This document shows positions 8,475 to 18,806 of a DNA stretch of 64,000 nt, piece by piece (position 1 is the first letter of the stretch; each line of letters opens with the position of its first letter). The stretch is from Flammeovirga agarivorans (lineage in GTDB: Bacteria > Bacteroidota > Bacteroidia > Cytophagales > Flammeovirgaceae). The DNA is taken from contig NZ_JABAIL010000003.1 of the NCBI RefSeq assembly GCF_012641475.1, positions 560,318 through 624,317 on the forward strand, in the 5' to 3' direction. A model generated the notes under the pieces. That model made no database searches. It worked only from the letters and a program-made list of their open reading frames with translations, and had not been told where the DNA came from. The translations under genes were made by a program, and so were the position numbers.

Positions 8475-9404
8475 ATGGTAAATTTAGAATGGTATAGAAC
8501 CTTTAAAGAGGTTTATGAAAATGGCACACTAACAAAAGCAGCCAATGCATTATATTCTTCTCAACCAGGTGTAAGTGTACACCTCAATGCATTGGAAGCT
8601 TATATAGGAAAAAAACTATTTGAAAGGACTTCCAGAAAAATGATTCCTACAGAAGAGGGTAAGTTTCTCTATGAATATATTATTGCATCTATTGAAAAAT
8701 TAGAAAAAGCGGAACAACACTTTAGAAGGACTACACAAGAAAGAAAACCATCGCTACATATTGGGATGTGTTCAGAGATGTTTCAACTGATTTTAGAAGA
8801 TGAAGTACCTCATTTTCAGTTTGACCTTATTGCTAAGTTTGGAAGCCATATAGACCTTATTAAAGATTTGAATAATGGCTTATTAGATTTAGTGATTACT
8901 CCAAAAACTCCTGATATTAAAAACAGTACCATTAAATATACTCCATTTTCGAAAGAAAGAATCGTGATGATTGCCGGTAATAAAGTAGATACGGATGCAA
9001 TCTCAAAGCTAATTCAAGATAAAAAATGGAAAGAACTGGATACCGCTTTACAAGAAAATACTTGGTATAGTGCGTCTAATGAAATGGAACATTTTAGACG
9101 TTTTTGGTTTGAGAATTTAAATAAAAAACCAGGTTTTAAACCCAATTTTATTCTACCAAATATCACATCTATTATACGATGTTTGTATCATGCTGAAGGC
9201 TTGGCTTTAGTCCCTGACTTTTTATGTAAGCAAGCGATTGCAGATAAAAAAATCAAACTGGTTTGGGAAGGCAAGGTTAGTACTGATAACACTTTATATT
9301 TTGCCTCAAGATCAAATTTAAAATCAAAAGAGGAGCTCAATATTATAGAGGATATTTTTGTCAATAAATTCAATGAAATTGCTTCTATTGAGTATCACAA
9401 GTAA
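8475..9404 (+). CDS. LysR family transcriptional regulator
   Basis: A 309-residue protein with the LysR winged helix-turn-helix in residues 1-60 (WYRTFKEVYENGTLTKAANALYSSQPGVS, then LEAYIGKKLFERTSR), a linker helix to about 90, and a periplasmic-binding-protein-like effector domain for the rest. It is transcribed away from the quinone reductase gene, the usual arrangement for a LysR regulator and its target. The effector may be a quinone, electrophile or oxidant; that is inference from the neighbour only. Confidence 0.9.
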   Translation: MVNLEWYRTFKEVYENGTLTKAANALYSSQPGVSVHLNALEAYIGKKLFERTSRKMIPTEEGKFLYEYIIASIEKLEKAEQHFRRTTQERKPSLHIGMCSEMFQLILEDEVPHFQFDLIAKFGSHIDLIKDLNNGLLDLVITPKTPDIKNSTIKYTPFSKERIVMIAGNKVDTDAISKLIQDKKWKELDTALQENTWYSASNEMEHFRRFWFENLNKKPGFKPNFILPNITSIIRCLYHAEGLALVPDFLCKQAIADKKIKLVWEGKVSTDNTLYFASRSNLKSKEELNIIEDIFVNKFNEIASIEYHK

Positions 9405-9540
9405 CATTTTAACAGATTATAAACCTTAACAAACTTCAGATGTTATCTCAGTTTTACTATTGTATGAATAATTGATATTCTGCTTCAAAATTTCACAAAA
9501 GATCTATTGATTTGCCGGCATATTCAATTAGATCAAACCA

Positions 9541-11193
9541 ATGAAGAGACTATCTAACAAATTAAACTTTTTCGTTCTTTTAAGCATTTTGTGTAATTAT
9601 AGTATTGCACAGACTCCAGAAGAAAACCCAAAATTAATTGTAGGCATCGTCGTCGACCAAATGCGCTATGATTATATTTCTAGATACTGGTCCAAATATT
9701 CCGACGGAGGCTTTAAGAGATTATTCAACGAGGGTTTTTCTACATCAAACGGATACTTTAATTATGCGCCGACCAAAACAGGGCCAGGGCATGCTTCCAT
9801 CTATACAGGTACTACACCTGCTTACCATGGTATTGTAGCCAATGAATATTATAGCAGAGATGAGCAGAAAGAAGTGTATTGTGCCGATGATGAAAATGAA
9901 AATACAATAGGCGCCGATACACAAGATGGAAAGATGTCTCCTCGCAGATTAATGGCAACTACTTGGACAGATGAACTGAAATTGGCGACCAATCAGCAAT
10001 CGAAAATTATATCCATCAGTATGAAAAATAGAGGAGCAGTATTTCCTGCTGGCCACTTGGCTGATGGTGCTTTCTGGTTGGATGATAGCACAGGCAATTG
10101 GATCTCAAGTTCTTTCTATATGGATAAATTACCACAATGGGTGGCCGAAGAGAACGAAGGTAAAAGGAGAATTGATGAATTTGCGGCCATGAAATGGGAA
10201 ACATTACTTCCTATGGATGCCTATACAGAAAGTATAAGTGATGACAATAACTACGAGAAGTTATTTCCGGGTGAAAAAACATCTACTTTCCCTCATGATC
10301 TTAAGAAGATTATTAAAGCAGCTAAGAAAAACAAGTTTGGGTATGTAAAGAAGAGCCCTTACGGAAATACCCTAACAACTGAACTAGCATTAAAAGCTAT
10401 TGAAGTAGAAAATTTAGGAAGAAACTCATCGACAGATGCCCTTTTATTGAGCTACTCATCAACAGATAAGATTGGCCATATGTTCGCTCCAGCTTCTATC
10501 GAAGTGGAAGATACCTATCTTCGATTAGACCTTGAATTAAAGGAATTATTCGAAACTTTGGATAAGAAAATAGGAATGGAAAATGTTGTAATTTTCTTAA
10601 CCGCAGACCATGGTGGATCACATAATCCACAATATTTAAAGGACCTAAAATTACCTTCAGACTTTTATGATGAAGAAGCAATTTTAGCAGAAGTAGAAAA
10701 TGAGCTAAGTAAGACCTATGGGGCAGGGAAATGGATTGTTTATGGAGGTGTTTCTGAAATCTATCTAAATAGACCGTTGATTAAACAAAAGGGATTACAG
10801 CTGATTGAAGTACAAACGAAAGTTGCTGATTTGATGCTTTCCCATTCTTGTTTTAGGGACGTTTTAATTGGTGAGAATTTAAGGTTAAATGAGTATCAAA
10901 AAGGGTATACTGCTTTATACGATAATAGCTATAACGTAAGGAACTCACCAGATGTGATTGGTGTATTTGCAGGGAATTATTATGATAAACATAGCAAAAA
11001 AGGAACTGGACATAGTACTGCCTTTACGTATGATACTCATATTCCTATCATGATGATGGGCTGGAAAATCCCTCATAAAGTGTCTGATCAAAAAGTATAT
11101 ATCACAGATATTGCTCCAACTATTTGTTCTTTCTTACACATCAATCCACCATCAGCTTGTTACTATAATCCCATTCAAGGGATATTAAAATAA
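9541..11193 (+). CDS. pafA: PafA-type alkaline phosphatase (phosphate-monoesterase, alkaline phosphatase superfamily)
   Basis: The 550-residue product has a signal peptide (about 1-23) and the PafA core. It shows GIVVDQMRYDY, which carries the first metal-binding Asp; PTKTGPGHAS with the expected nucleophile Thr80; DALLLSYSSTDKIGH, with Asp and His zinc ligands; and LTADHGG, with further zinc ligands. PafA enzymes of Bacteroidota are secreted or periplasmic phosphomonoesterases that release phosphate from sugar phosphates and other organic phosphates. The fold is shared with the sulfatases further on, but a Thr nucleophile and no CxPxR motif show it is a phosphatase. It stands alone, ended by a hairpin shared with the convergent efflux operon. 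Confidence 0.88.
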   Translation: MKRLSNKLNFFVLLSILCNYSIAQTPEENPKLIVGIVVDQMRYDYISRYWSKYSDGGFKRLFNEGFSTSNGYFNYAPTKTGPGHASIYTGTTPAYHGIVANEYYSRDEQKEVYCADDENENTIGADTQDGKMSPRRLMATTWTDELKLATNQQSKIISISMKNRGAVFPAGHLADGAFWLDDSTGNWISSSFYMDKLPQWVAEENEGKRRIDEFAAMKWETLLPMDAYTESISDDNNYEKLFPGEKTSTFPHDLKKIIKAAKKNKFGYVKKSPYGNTLTTELALKAIEVENLGRNSSTDALLLSYSSTDKIGHMFAPASIEVEDTYLRLDLELKELFETLDKKIGMENVVIFLTADHGGSHNPQYLKDLKLPSDFYDEEAILAEVENELSKTYGAGKWIVYGGVSEIYLNRPLIKQKGLQLIEVQTKVADLMLSHSCFRDVLIGENLRLNEYQKGYTALYDNSYNVRNSPDVIGVFAGNYYDKHSKKGTGHSTAFTYDTHIPIMMMGWKIPHKVSDQKVYITDIAPTICSFLHINPPSACYYNPIQGILK

Positions 11194-11224
11194 AACAAAA
11201 TAGAGTATTTATATCTTGAACATT

Positions 11225-11257
11225 AAAAAAGGCCAACCAATTTGGGAGGCCTTTTTT
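11225..11257. terminator. Bidirectional terminator between pafA and the efflux operon
   Basis: A ten-base stem (AAAAAAGGCC at 11225-11234 with GGCCTTTTTT at 11248-11257) carries T runs on both strands and lies between convergent genes. Confidence 0.8.
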
Positions 11258-11287
11258 CATCTACCGTCATGTAATCTGTATTTCTAT

Positions 11288-12592
11288 TTAGTTGTAAAGT
11301 TCACCGGTGGCTCTAATTAAATTAGAACGTTTTACCATATGGTTCACTTTTGCGTTAATGTAAGCGACATAAGCCGCCTGCCAATTAATCTGAGCATTGA
11401 TCACCTCAATAATAGGGGCTAACCCGTCTTGATATCGATCTGTAATCAAATGCAAGTTTTCATTGGCGTTGGATAAAGAATTCTCAGTAAGTATCACACG
11501 TTTAGTTGATTCATCCAATAGGTATTGTGCTTCACTGATATCCAAAACAATCTGATCCGTAACTTTTTCTTTTTGTAGAACTGCAATATTTGTCTGAATA
11601 GTTTTTGCTGCTATTTCTCTTTTCTTCTTCCCACCATGATATATCGGCATGGCAAAACCAATTCCTGCATAATAGTTTCCTTCGGCACCTCTTCCAAATT
11701 GAGGTGATGGAGCACCATACAATCCTTTAGCATATACATGTAATGAGCCTTTGTATTTAGAGGCAGTAAGGTCTTTTAGGGCTTGCGAAGCTCTAACTTC
11801 AGCTTCTGCTTGTTTTAATTCCCCTCTTTGTGTTAATCCTCTTTCTACTACATTATTGGTGTTGAATACAAAATTTTCAAACTTTACACTATCTTGAATA
11901 GCTGTTGGAATATTGACATCAACACCCATCAATCTGTTTAATTCCATAATAGAAACCTTCAGTTCGTTTTCTGCTTGTAAGACCTGTAAATCAGCATCGT
12001 TGAGCTTCACCTGAGCCATTAATAGATCATTTTTGCTGACAATCTCAGCGTCATATTTATTCTTGGCCACTTCTACTAATTTTTCTACTGAAACCTTATA
12101 CTCTTGAGCTAAAGCAAGAAACTCCTTTCGACCTACAGATTGCCAATAATGTTGATCAGCATAATGTACCAATTCATTTCCTGTTAGGTTTTCGACTGCC
12201 AGCTGGATATCTTTTTTCGATTCTTGAAGTCTTACATTTGACTTCACTCTACCACCATTATATATATCCTGTCTGATAGTAACATTGGCATTGTAGTTAT
12301 GATGAATAGGAAGCCATTCATCTGCGGGAGCACCCACAGGCTTTAGGTTTGTGGGATCAAAAGGTCTGCCTGTATAATTGTATTTTACACCAGCATCAAT
12401 TCTAGGACCTTTATCGGATTCGGCCGCCTTGATATTAGCATCTGCAGCTTGTACACCTAATTGGGCAGAGCGAATATCTTGATTGTATTCCACTACCTTT
12501 TCTCTATATTTTTTGATATCCATGATGTCTTGAGCTACCGCCCCCTGAAGGGCGATAACTAATATGGAAAAACATGCAACTAATTGTTTCAT
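11288..12592 (-). CDS. TolC family outer-membrane efflux protein
   Basis: The 434-residue product has a signal peptide (about 1-20) and the duplicated alpha-helical/beta-strand pattern of TolC channels: long heptad-like helices (VVEYNQDIRSAQLGVQAADANIKAAESDKGPRI... and its C-terminal counterpart around IIEVINAQINWQAAYVAYINAKVN) with beta segments such as IDAGVKYNYTG. It forms the outer-membrane duct of a tripartite pump. It is the last gene of the adaptor-pump-channel operon; its ATG overlaps the TAA of the pump gene by one base, which implies translational coupling. Confidence 0.9.
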   Translation of the reverse strand: MKQLVACFSILVIALQGAVAQDIMDIKKYREKVVEYNQDIRSAQLGVQAADANIKAAESDKGPRIDAGVKYNYTGRPFDPTNLKPVGAPADEWLPIHHNYNANVTIRQDIYNGGRVKSNVRLQESKKDIQLAVENLTGNELVHYADQHYWQSVGRKEFLALAQEYKVSVEKLVEVAKNKYDAEIVSKNDLLMAQVKLNDADLQVLQAENELKVSIMELNRLMGVDVNIPTAIQDSVKFENFVFNTNNVVERGLTQRGELKQAEAEVRASQALKDLTASKYKGSLHVYAKGLYGAPSPQFGRGAEGNYYAGIGFAMPIYHGGKKKREIAAKTIQTNIAVLQKEKVTDQIVLDISEAQYLLDESTKRVILTENSLSNANENLHLITDRYQDGLAPIIEVINAQINWQAAYVAYINAKVNHMVKRSNLIRATGELYN

Positions 12593-15500
12593 TACAGTTG
12601 AGGCTTTTTAAGATTAAAGAAAATAGCGTAAAGTATTGGTAAGACGATAAGGGTTGCAATTGTAGCAGCAAAGAGTCCACCCATAATCGCTGCCGCCATA
12701 CCACCAAATAATGGATCTTTGATAATTGGAGCCATTCCAAGAATTGTGGTCGCAGCGGCCATGGCTACAGGTATCGTTCTTGACAATGCAGACATGATCA
12801 AGGCATCGTATTCACCTAAACCATTATTCATTTCTATTTCAATCTGCTCTACCAAGACAATGGCATTTTTGATCACCATCCCTACTAATCCTAGTAAGCC
12901 TAGAATTGCCATAAATCCGATGGTCTGACCAAAAACTTTCATACCCAAGATGATACCAACCCAAATGAGTGGGAGAATTCCAAGAATTACCAATGGCTTT
13001 CTATACCCTTTAAATAGAACCAATAACACAGCGACCATAAGTACTGCTGCAATAGGTAATGGAGCAGAAATGGCCTCATTAGATTGTGTCTGATAGCGTT
13101 TTAGTCCATCCCAAAACAGGGTATACCCTTCTGGTAATTCCATACTTTCAATAAGAGGAACTACTGCTTCTTCTACTTCTGGCGATTCAAAACCAAATTC
13201 TACATCACATTGTGCTGCAATCATTCGTTGACGATTGAATCTCCATAACCATGCTTCTTCGAAACCGACCTCATAATGATCAATGATTTGATCCATTTGG
13301 ATCGTTTTTCCTTCTTCAGAAATAACAGGGATGGCACCAAGGTTATTATTGTCATACGATTTTCTTGAGACATCTTTTACAAGTATGGGCATACGTTTAT
13401 CTCTTTCTCTGTAAACGCCTACATTTATGCCTTCTCTCATCATACGAGTTGCTGTAGCAATATTACCTTTTGAGATGCCTGCTCTCCTTGCTTTTTCTTC
13501 AGAGTAAATGGGTTTCCAGAAAGGTGTTTTTTCTCTCCAATTGTCTCTGACATTTTGAGTTGTACTAACAGATCTCATTCTTCTCTTTGCCTCTTCTACA
13601 AGTTCTCTTAAAACTTCTGGGTCAGGGCCTAAGAAACAAGCTTCCAAATCTGCTCTTGGAGTGGGAGCCGCTTTAAACTGTTGGAAGATAGTCATTGCAT
13701 GAGGCAAGTGTTCTGCACTATACTTTTTTGCTTTATCAAGTACTTCCTTTACTTTTTCAGCATCATGTACTTCGATCAAGAAAGAAGCTAGGTTTTTAGC
13801 ATTCGACCATGAAACAGAAGCTAAATAATACCTTGGGGGAGTACTTCCAATAGTGATGGATACATTTTTCACTTCCTCTTGTTCCAACAACCAATTTTCT
13901 AATTGTTTACTGTCTTCATAAGTGAAGTTGATAGGTGCATCATTTGGAAGCCAGTAATCTACTTTAAATAATGGTTTTTCTACAAAAGGGAAGAAGCTTT
14001 GTTTCACTGAGTTTCCCCATAAAGTAAAGAGTACAAAAATACCTATCACACCACTTAAACTCCACCATCTTTTTTCGATTAATTTCTCTATGACTTTTTT
14101 ATACGCTCTAAAAAATTTGTTGTCGTAAGGGTCAGCGGTTGTTTTCGGTGCCTTCAACATAAAATCACCATAGACGACCGTTTGTGTTAAAGCGAATACC
14201 CAACTTAGTAATAACGAAATGGACAGTACGTAAAATAAAGGCTGGATTGTTTCTGCGGTATCATCTGTTGCCATAGCTAATGGTAAGAAGGAGAAGATAG
14301 CAATAAATGTAGCGCCAAATAGTCCCCATTGAGGAACAGAGGCTCCATTGACTAAAGCTTCTTTTTTGCTAACCCCTCGTTTCATGGCATTGATCGCGTT
14401 GTCGGCCACTACAATTGCATTATCCACCAACATACCCATTGCAATAATAATTGCAGCAAGTGTTGTTCTATTTAGTGTGAGACCAATTTGATCCATGAAA
14501 ACGAGGGTGGTAACAATCGCAAAAACTAAACTTGTACCAATTAGTAAGCTAGGTCTTACCCCCATGGCAAATACAAGAATTAATACAACGATGATTACTG
14601 ACATCACTAAGTTGTCGATGAAATCCATATTAGCATTTTCGGCTACTTCATTCTCATGGTAAAGACCAACAAGTTCTAAACCTACAGGAATTGTAGCTTG
14701 TAATGCAGTAAGTTTTTCTTCTACAGCATGACCCGTTTCAACGATGTTTAAACCAGATTCATTTGCAATGGCAATACCAATAGCAGGTTTCCCGTTTACT
14801 CTCATCAAAACCTCTGCAGGGTCTTGGAATCCTTTAGAAACTTTTGCGATATCACTTAGTCTAAATTCTAATGACTTACCTTTTACTATCAGGTTTTTAA
14901 TATCTTCTAAAGATTGAAAACCATTTGTCGCATCTACTTTTACGGCACTTCTTCCAACGTTGAAAGTACCTCCATCAACTACCTTATTGTGTTTTCTGAT
15001 GGTATTAAAAACCTCTTGAGGACTGATTCCTAAATTAGAAAGTTTACTTTGATCGATCTCAACGTCAATAACAGGTTGTTGTTCACCGTATAAATCAATT
15101 TTTGATACTCCTTTTATAGGCTTTAGACTTTTTTGAATGTATATGGCATAATCTCTAAGTGTAGTTGCATCAATACCATCTTCTGCGGTTAAGGCATAAT
15201 ACATTCCTAATACATCACCGAAATTATCATTGATATTAGGCACACCTGCACCTTCTGGCAATTGTATTTCGGCATCTCTAACTCTTCTTCTAATTTCATC
15301 CCATTTTTGTTGTAGTTGGTCAGGATTGTAATTAGGAACAATTTCTACATCAATCTGAGAGAGCCCGTTTCTGGATTCAGATTTTATCTGCTTTAAATGA
15401 CCTACCTTTTGAAGTTCTTTTTCTATAACTTCAGTTACTAATTCTTCTACTTCCCATTGGGTTGCTCCAGGAAACTCTGTTGTGATAATAACTTGTTTTA

Positions 15501-15624
15501 TAGTAAAAGGAGCATCTTCTTGTTTACCAAGTTTGAAGAAAGAACTAATGCCTGCCACTAATAGAATTACAAGAAAAAAGTGAATGACTTTTTTATTTTC
15601 TATGGCATATTTAGAAATACTCAT
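12592..15624 (-). CDS. RND family efflux pump, inner-membrane permease
   Basis: A 1010-residue protein with the RND layout: an N-terminal helix (about 13-30), a periplasmic porter domain, helices 2-6, a second porter domain, and helices 8-12. The helix-4 relay motif reads GMLVDNAIVVADN with Asp401. The position after it is Asn rather than the second Asp of AcrB (DD), as in a sizeable AcrB-related subgroup, so proton relay probably uses Asp401 with other residues. It exports drugs or amphiphiles by proton antiport. The adaptor gene ends 4 bases upstream and the channel gene overlaps by one base. There is no local regulator, so the substrate and inducer are unknown. Confidence 0.92.
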   Translation of the reverse strand: MSISKYAIENKKVIHFFLVILLVAGISSFFKLGKQEDAPFTIKQVIITTEFPGATQWEVEELVTEVIEKELQKVGHLKQIKSESRNGLSQIDVEIVPNYNPDQLQQKWDEIRRRVRDAEIQLPEGAGVPNINDNFGDVLGMYYALTAEDGIDATTLRDYAIYIQKSLKPIKGVSKIDLYGEQQPVIDVEIDQSKLSNLGISPQEVFNTIRKHNKVVDGGTFNVGRSAVKVDATNGFQSLEDIKNLIVKGKSLEFRLSDIAKVSKGFQDPAEVLMRVNGKPAIGIAIANESGLNIVETGHAVEEKLTALQATIPVGLELVGLYHENEVAENANMDFIDNLVMSVIIVVLILVFAMGVRPSLLIGTSLVFAIVTTLVFMDQIGLTLNRTTLAAIIIAMGMLVDNAIVVADNAINAMKRGVSKKEALVNGASVPQWGLFGATFIAIFSFLPLAMATDDTAETIQPLFYVLSISLLLSWVFALTQTVVYGDFMLKAPKTTADPYDNKFFRAYKKVIEKLIEKRWWSLSGVIGIFVLFTLWGNSVKQSFFPFVEKPLFKVDYWLPNDAPINFTYEDSKQLENWLLEQEEVKNVSITIGSTPPRYYLASVSWSNAKNLASFLIEVHDAEKVKEVLDKAKKYSAEHLPHAMTIFQQFKAAPTPRADLEACFLGPDPEVLRELVEEAKRRMRSVSTTQNVRDNWREKTPFWKPIYSEEKARRAGISKGNIATATRMMREGINVGVYRERDKRMPILVKDVSRKSYDNNNLGAIPVISEEGKTIQMDQIIDHYEVGFEEAWLWRFNRQRMIAAQCDVEFGFESPEVEEAVVPLIESMELPEGYTLFWDGLKRYQTQSNEAISAPLPIAAVLMVAVLLVLFKGYRKPLVILGILPLIWVGIILGMKVFGQTIGFMAILGLLGLVGMVIKNAIVLVEQIEIEMNNGLGEYDALIMSALSRTIPVAMAAATTILGMAPIIKDPLFGGMAAAIMGGLFAATIATLIVLPILYAIFFNLKKPQL

Positions 15625-15628
15625 GATC

Positions 15629-16717
15629 TTATTGTTTTGCTATTTTTGAAGTCGTTGGATTGAAGTCGAGGACACGCACCTTTTGTCCATTTTGAAGAAG
15701 ATTGCCACCGTATTCTACAATCTGTTCGCCGTTTTGTAATCCACCTAAAACTTGAATCTGATTAGTACCCGATAAAGCTCCTATTTGAATATCCTTGGTC
15801 TTCACTGTATGCGATGTTTTATCATAAGTCATCACTACATTTTTATTTTTTGATTGAACGATTGAATGGATTGGGATTAAAAAAATATTCTCTTTTACAG
15901 AGTAATCATTAAAGTGCATATCTACTTTACAGCTCATTCCAGCACCAATTGGGAAGTCATTCTTGATCTTTTGTAAATCAGTTAAATACAAATAAACAGG
16001 GAATCCAGATGCACCTTCCGCTTTTGCTCCGACTTCTTTAATTACGGCCTTGAAAGTTGTATTTGGATAAGCATTTACGCGAACATCAAAAGACTCAACC
16101 TGATCTATATACCTTACAAAACTTTCTGGAATGTAGAATTTTACTTCAGTATCTGAGAAGTCTAGAAGGCTTGCAATACCTTGTTTTGCTCTCACTTCCT
16201 GAAAATTTTCTACCATTTTTTCAGATACCACAGCATCAAAAGGAGAGTAAATCTTAGTGTCTTTTAGTGCATTTTGGGCATCCTCATAATTGGATTGAGC
16301 AATCAGGAAAGCAGCTAATTTTTGATCATATTCATTTTGTGGAATGGATTGCTTTTTTAATAACCCTTCATATCTATTTTTTTCGGCTTCAGCTTGAATA
16401 TATTTTGCTTTCTTCGCCTGTAGTTCCACAATAAAATCTCTATCATCTATTTCAGCAATCAGTTGACCTTTTTTGATTTTTTGGCCTACTTCAGCATTTA
16501 GTTTTACCAATGGTCCTCCAACCCTAAAGGAAAGAATTGAGGCTTTGGTTTCTTTTGTTATAGCAGGGAATGTCTTATCAACAGAAGCATTATTGGATTG
16601 TACGGTTAATAGTTTAACTGGACGAATGACTTCCTTTTTTGTTTGTTCTTCTTCACTACATCCTATTAAAAATAGGAGCGGTAAGAAGTATTTGAAGATA
16701 GATGATTTTTTGTTCAT
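15629..16717 (-). CDS. RND efflux periplasmic adaptor (HlyD/AcrA family), lipoprotein
   Basis: The 362-residue product has a lipoprotein signal with a lipobox ending in Cys20 (LIGC). Next come a biotinyl-lipoyl-like half-motif (VGGPLVKLNAEVGQKIKKGQLIAEID), a short helical hairpin (about residues 95-140), a second lipoyl half (IYSPFDAVVSEKMVENFQEV) and beta-barrel and membrane-proximal domains. It bridges the RND pump and the TolC channel in the periplasm. It is the first gene of the operon, so the promoter should lie in 16718-16830. Confidence 0.9.
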   Translation of the reverse strand: MNKKSSIFKYFLPLLFLIGCSEEEQTKKEVIRPVKLLTVQSNNASVDKTFPAITKETKASILSFRVGGPLVKLNAEVGQKIKKGQLIAEIDDRDFIVELQAKKAKYIQAEAEKNRYEGLLKKQSIPQNEYDQKLAAFLIAQSNYEDAQNALKDTKIYSPFDAVVSEKMVENFQEVRAKQGIASLLDFSDTEVKFYIPESFVRYIDQVESFDVRVNAYPNTTFKAVIKEVGAKAEGASGFPVYLYLTDLQKIKNDFPIGAGMSCKVDMHFNDYSVKENIFLIPIHSIVQSKNKNVVMTYDKTSHTVKTKDIQIGALSGTNQIQVLGGLQNGEQIVEYGGNLLQNGQKVRVLDFNPTTSKIAKQ

Positions 16718-16833
16718 GATGTTTCTTAAAACTATAATTTGATAATAATAGTTGATTGAACGATTGAATAGTTTTGTTGGTTGTTATAGTTGTGTTAATG
16801 AGATTAAAATGAGTGATATCTTTTTGATAAAAA

Positions 16834-16866
16834 AATAAGCCCAAGAATAATTCCTCGGACTTATTG
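16834..16866 (-). terminator. Imperfect hairpin after the GH71-like gene
   Basis: On the minus strand a stem with two internal mismatches (CTTATT/AATAAG outer arms) is followed by a run of seven T. It lies 45 bases past the stop of the GH71-like gene and separates it from the efflux operon. Confidence 0.55.
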
Positions 16867-16910
16867 TAAAAATGTGATATTAAGATGATGTCTGAAGTGA
16901 TCTGATTACC

Positions 16911-18806
16911 TTAGTTTACATCGCTTACTTTTAGGATGTTATAGCCATCCAAAACATCATCTTTTTGTTCTAGAATATCAGAAATACCTTCATTTTTCTG
17001 AGCTTCCTCTTCTAATTCTATCCACACATCATAATGAAAATCTGATAGTAACTTTTTGACGTCTTTCTTATATTCTTTATTTACCCCATTCTTAAATTTT
17101 AAATATTCCTCTGGGATATGACCAAATTCGTAAAGAGCAGCTGTAAGTTCAATGCTTTTCTTTTTTAGCAGTGCTTTCCATTGCGTTTGAGTAGCATGAT
17201 CTATTAAGAACCTTTTATACATTCTGTTGGTCTCAAAACTAGCTGTTAGATCACTACAATAATCACCCATTTCTTTATCAAGATTAGTAAAAGTATACGT
17301 TAACCAATCCATTCGTTCAGGTGTAGAGATAATGGCTTTTGGTGTTTCATATTGAATAAACTTTTTCCCATATCTCTCAGCATAAACTTTAACTTTACCT
17401 TCTTGCTTTGGAATTAAAAATTCATTGATTCCTTGTTTTGCTTCCCCCACATAATCGCCATTTGCATAAATTTTGGCAGGAGCATTCAGTAATGTCACAA
17501 TTTCTATTTGATCTTCTTCTCCTTCATCAAATGGATTTTGACCATATTTTACAGTGACATTCGTCTTATTCATATACTTAGAATCATAGGCTTTATAAGA
17601 AGTCATTACTACTTCCTTCTCTACATATTCTTGCTTATTGATCCACAAGTTTTTGTAATAGTTGATAAGAATACCAAAACTGTATCCATGGTGCATTTCT
17701 GGGGCGATATGCGTACCATCATCAAAATAATTCCAACTTGACAAATCAATAAGGTCTACATTGTTTTTTACAGCGATCGCTAAATCGGTTCTAAATTTAT
17801 AGGTGAGCTTTTTATTGTGAGCTCTTAAATAAACGAGATCAGGATTTATTTCTTTTGCCCATTTGGAGTTGATATTTAGTTTCTTGTTGTTCTTTTTGAG
17901 ATTCAGACTGATCCCTAAATAATCGGGCATCACTACTTGAAATACTGGCTTATTTCTTCTTCGGCATAATTCGGCAATTCTTATGTAATTATTTTCATTA
18001 TATAGAGCGTATTTACTAATTGTTATGGCAGCAAAAAGATCTAATACTCTATTGTTATAAGATTCGTTAGAAAGGTACTTTGTTTCAAAAACATACGCCA
18101 GTTTAGTATTTACTTCAGATTCTATCTTGTCAAAAGTTTCTCTAATCTTATTTAGATTCGTAAGAGAAGAGACATTTCTTATACTTTTAAATTGTTGGTG
18201 TGATGCATCGATAATATTATCGGTATAACTCGTGAATACAACGATTTCTTCCTGATTATTACGCATCCATTTCTTAGAGAAGTTGGTGCTTTTATAAAGC
18301 GCTGATAAAATACGTACGGTAGCATCGTACATTTCCTTTTCAGAAATTTTATTGGCATTTCTTTTAAAGTTGACATCTAATGTAAAGCTGAAATCAATAT
18401 TTCGTTCTTCAGCGGTTTTTATATAAGCAGTGATGATTTCTACATACTTCTTGATATAAAAATTATTAGCATTGATAAAAACAGGAAATTTAAATCCATC
18501 GATCCCTGTTTTTTTAGCCATCAACATTTCATAGGCTACTGCATCCTCTAATTCCATAGGGTTGACCATATTGATGACTAAAGGGATATATGTCCTATAC
18601 GCCCCGTTGACAGAAGTAGAATCACATCCTAGTAAGTTTTCATACTTCATCCCTTTAAGGAAAGCATAGTTTTTACTGTAATTTAATAGGGGTTGGTTAA
18701 TGGCAATAACCATCTTCTTCTTAAAAAAATTGGAAGATTTTTGAGCATAAGATGTCTTGATAAAAATAAGACTAAAAAGAGTTATTATGAGAGGTAGTTT
18801 TTTCAT
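16911..18806 (-). CDS. GH71/GH99-like glycoside hydrolase, secreted
   Basis: The 631-residue product has a signal peptide (about 1-21). The catalytic-domain pattern resembles GH71 and the related GH99: an opening strand MVIAINQPLL, a segment AYEMLMAKKTGIDGFKFPVF, mid-protein KPVFQVVMPDYLG, and late in the barrel DLSSWNYFDDGTHIAPE, which parallels the SWND..ESHY.P motif of GH71. Those families cleave alpha-1,3-glucan (GH71) or alpha-mannosides (GH99). The region after about residue 400 looks like a beta-sandwich (IEIVTLLNAPAKIYANGDYVGEAKQG), followed by helices. It is divergent from a sulfatase across 293 bases, so it may mark the edge of the polysaccharide locus. Family is probable; substrate unknown. 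Confidence 0.6.
   Translation of the reverse strand: MKKLPLIITLFSLIFIKTSYAQKSSNFFKKKMVIAINQPLLNYSKNYAFLKGMKYENLLGCDSTSVNGAYRTYIPLVINMVNPMELEDAVAYEMLMAKKTGIDGFKFPVFINANNFYIKKYVEIITAYIKTAEERNIDFSFTLDVNFKRNANKISEKEMYDATVRILSALYKSTNFSKKWMRNNQEEIVVFTSYTDNIIDASHQQFKSIRNVSSLTNLNKIRETFDKIESEVNTKLAYVFETKYLSNESYNNRVLDLFAAITISKYALYNENNYIRIAELCRRRNKPVFQVVMPDYLGISLNLKKNNKKLNINSKWAKEINPDLVYLRAHNKKLTYKFRTDLAIAVKNNVDLIDLSSWNYFDDGTHIAPEMHHGYSFGILINYYKNLWINKQEYVEKEVVMTSYKAYDSKYMNKTNVTVKYGQNPFDEGEEDQIEIVTLLNAPAKIYANGDYVGEAKQGINEFLIPKQEGKVKVYAERYGKKFIQYETPKAIISTPERMDWLTYTFTNLDKEMGDYCSDLTASFETNRMYKRFLIDHATQTQWKALLKKKSIELTAALYEFGHIPEEYLKFKNGVNKEYKKDVKKLLSDFHYDVWIELEEEAQKNEGISDILEQKDDVLDGYNILKVSDVN

Noticed and set aside
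9541-11193. pafA gene as a seventh sulfatase of the locus
   Set aside because: Its nucleophile motif is TKTGPGH with Thr, and there is no CxPxR/CxAxR; it is separated from the locus by the efflux operon.
14401-14440. Asn next to Asp401 in the RND pump as a loss of function
   Set aside because: VDNAIVV is common in intact RND subgroups, and the rest of the pump is complete.
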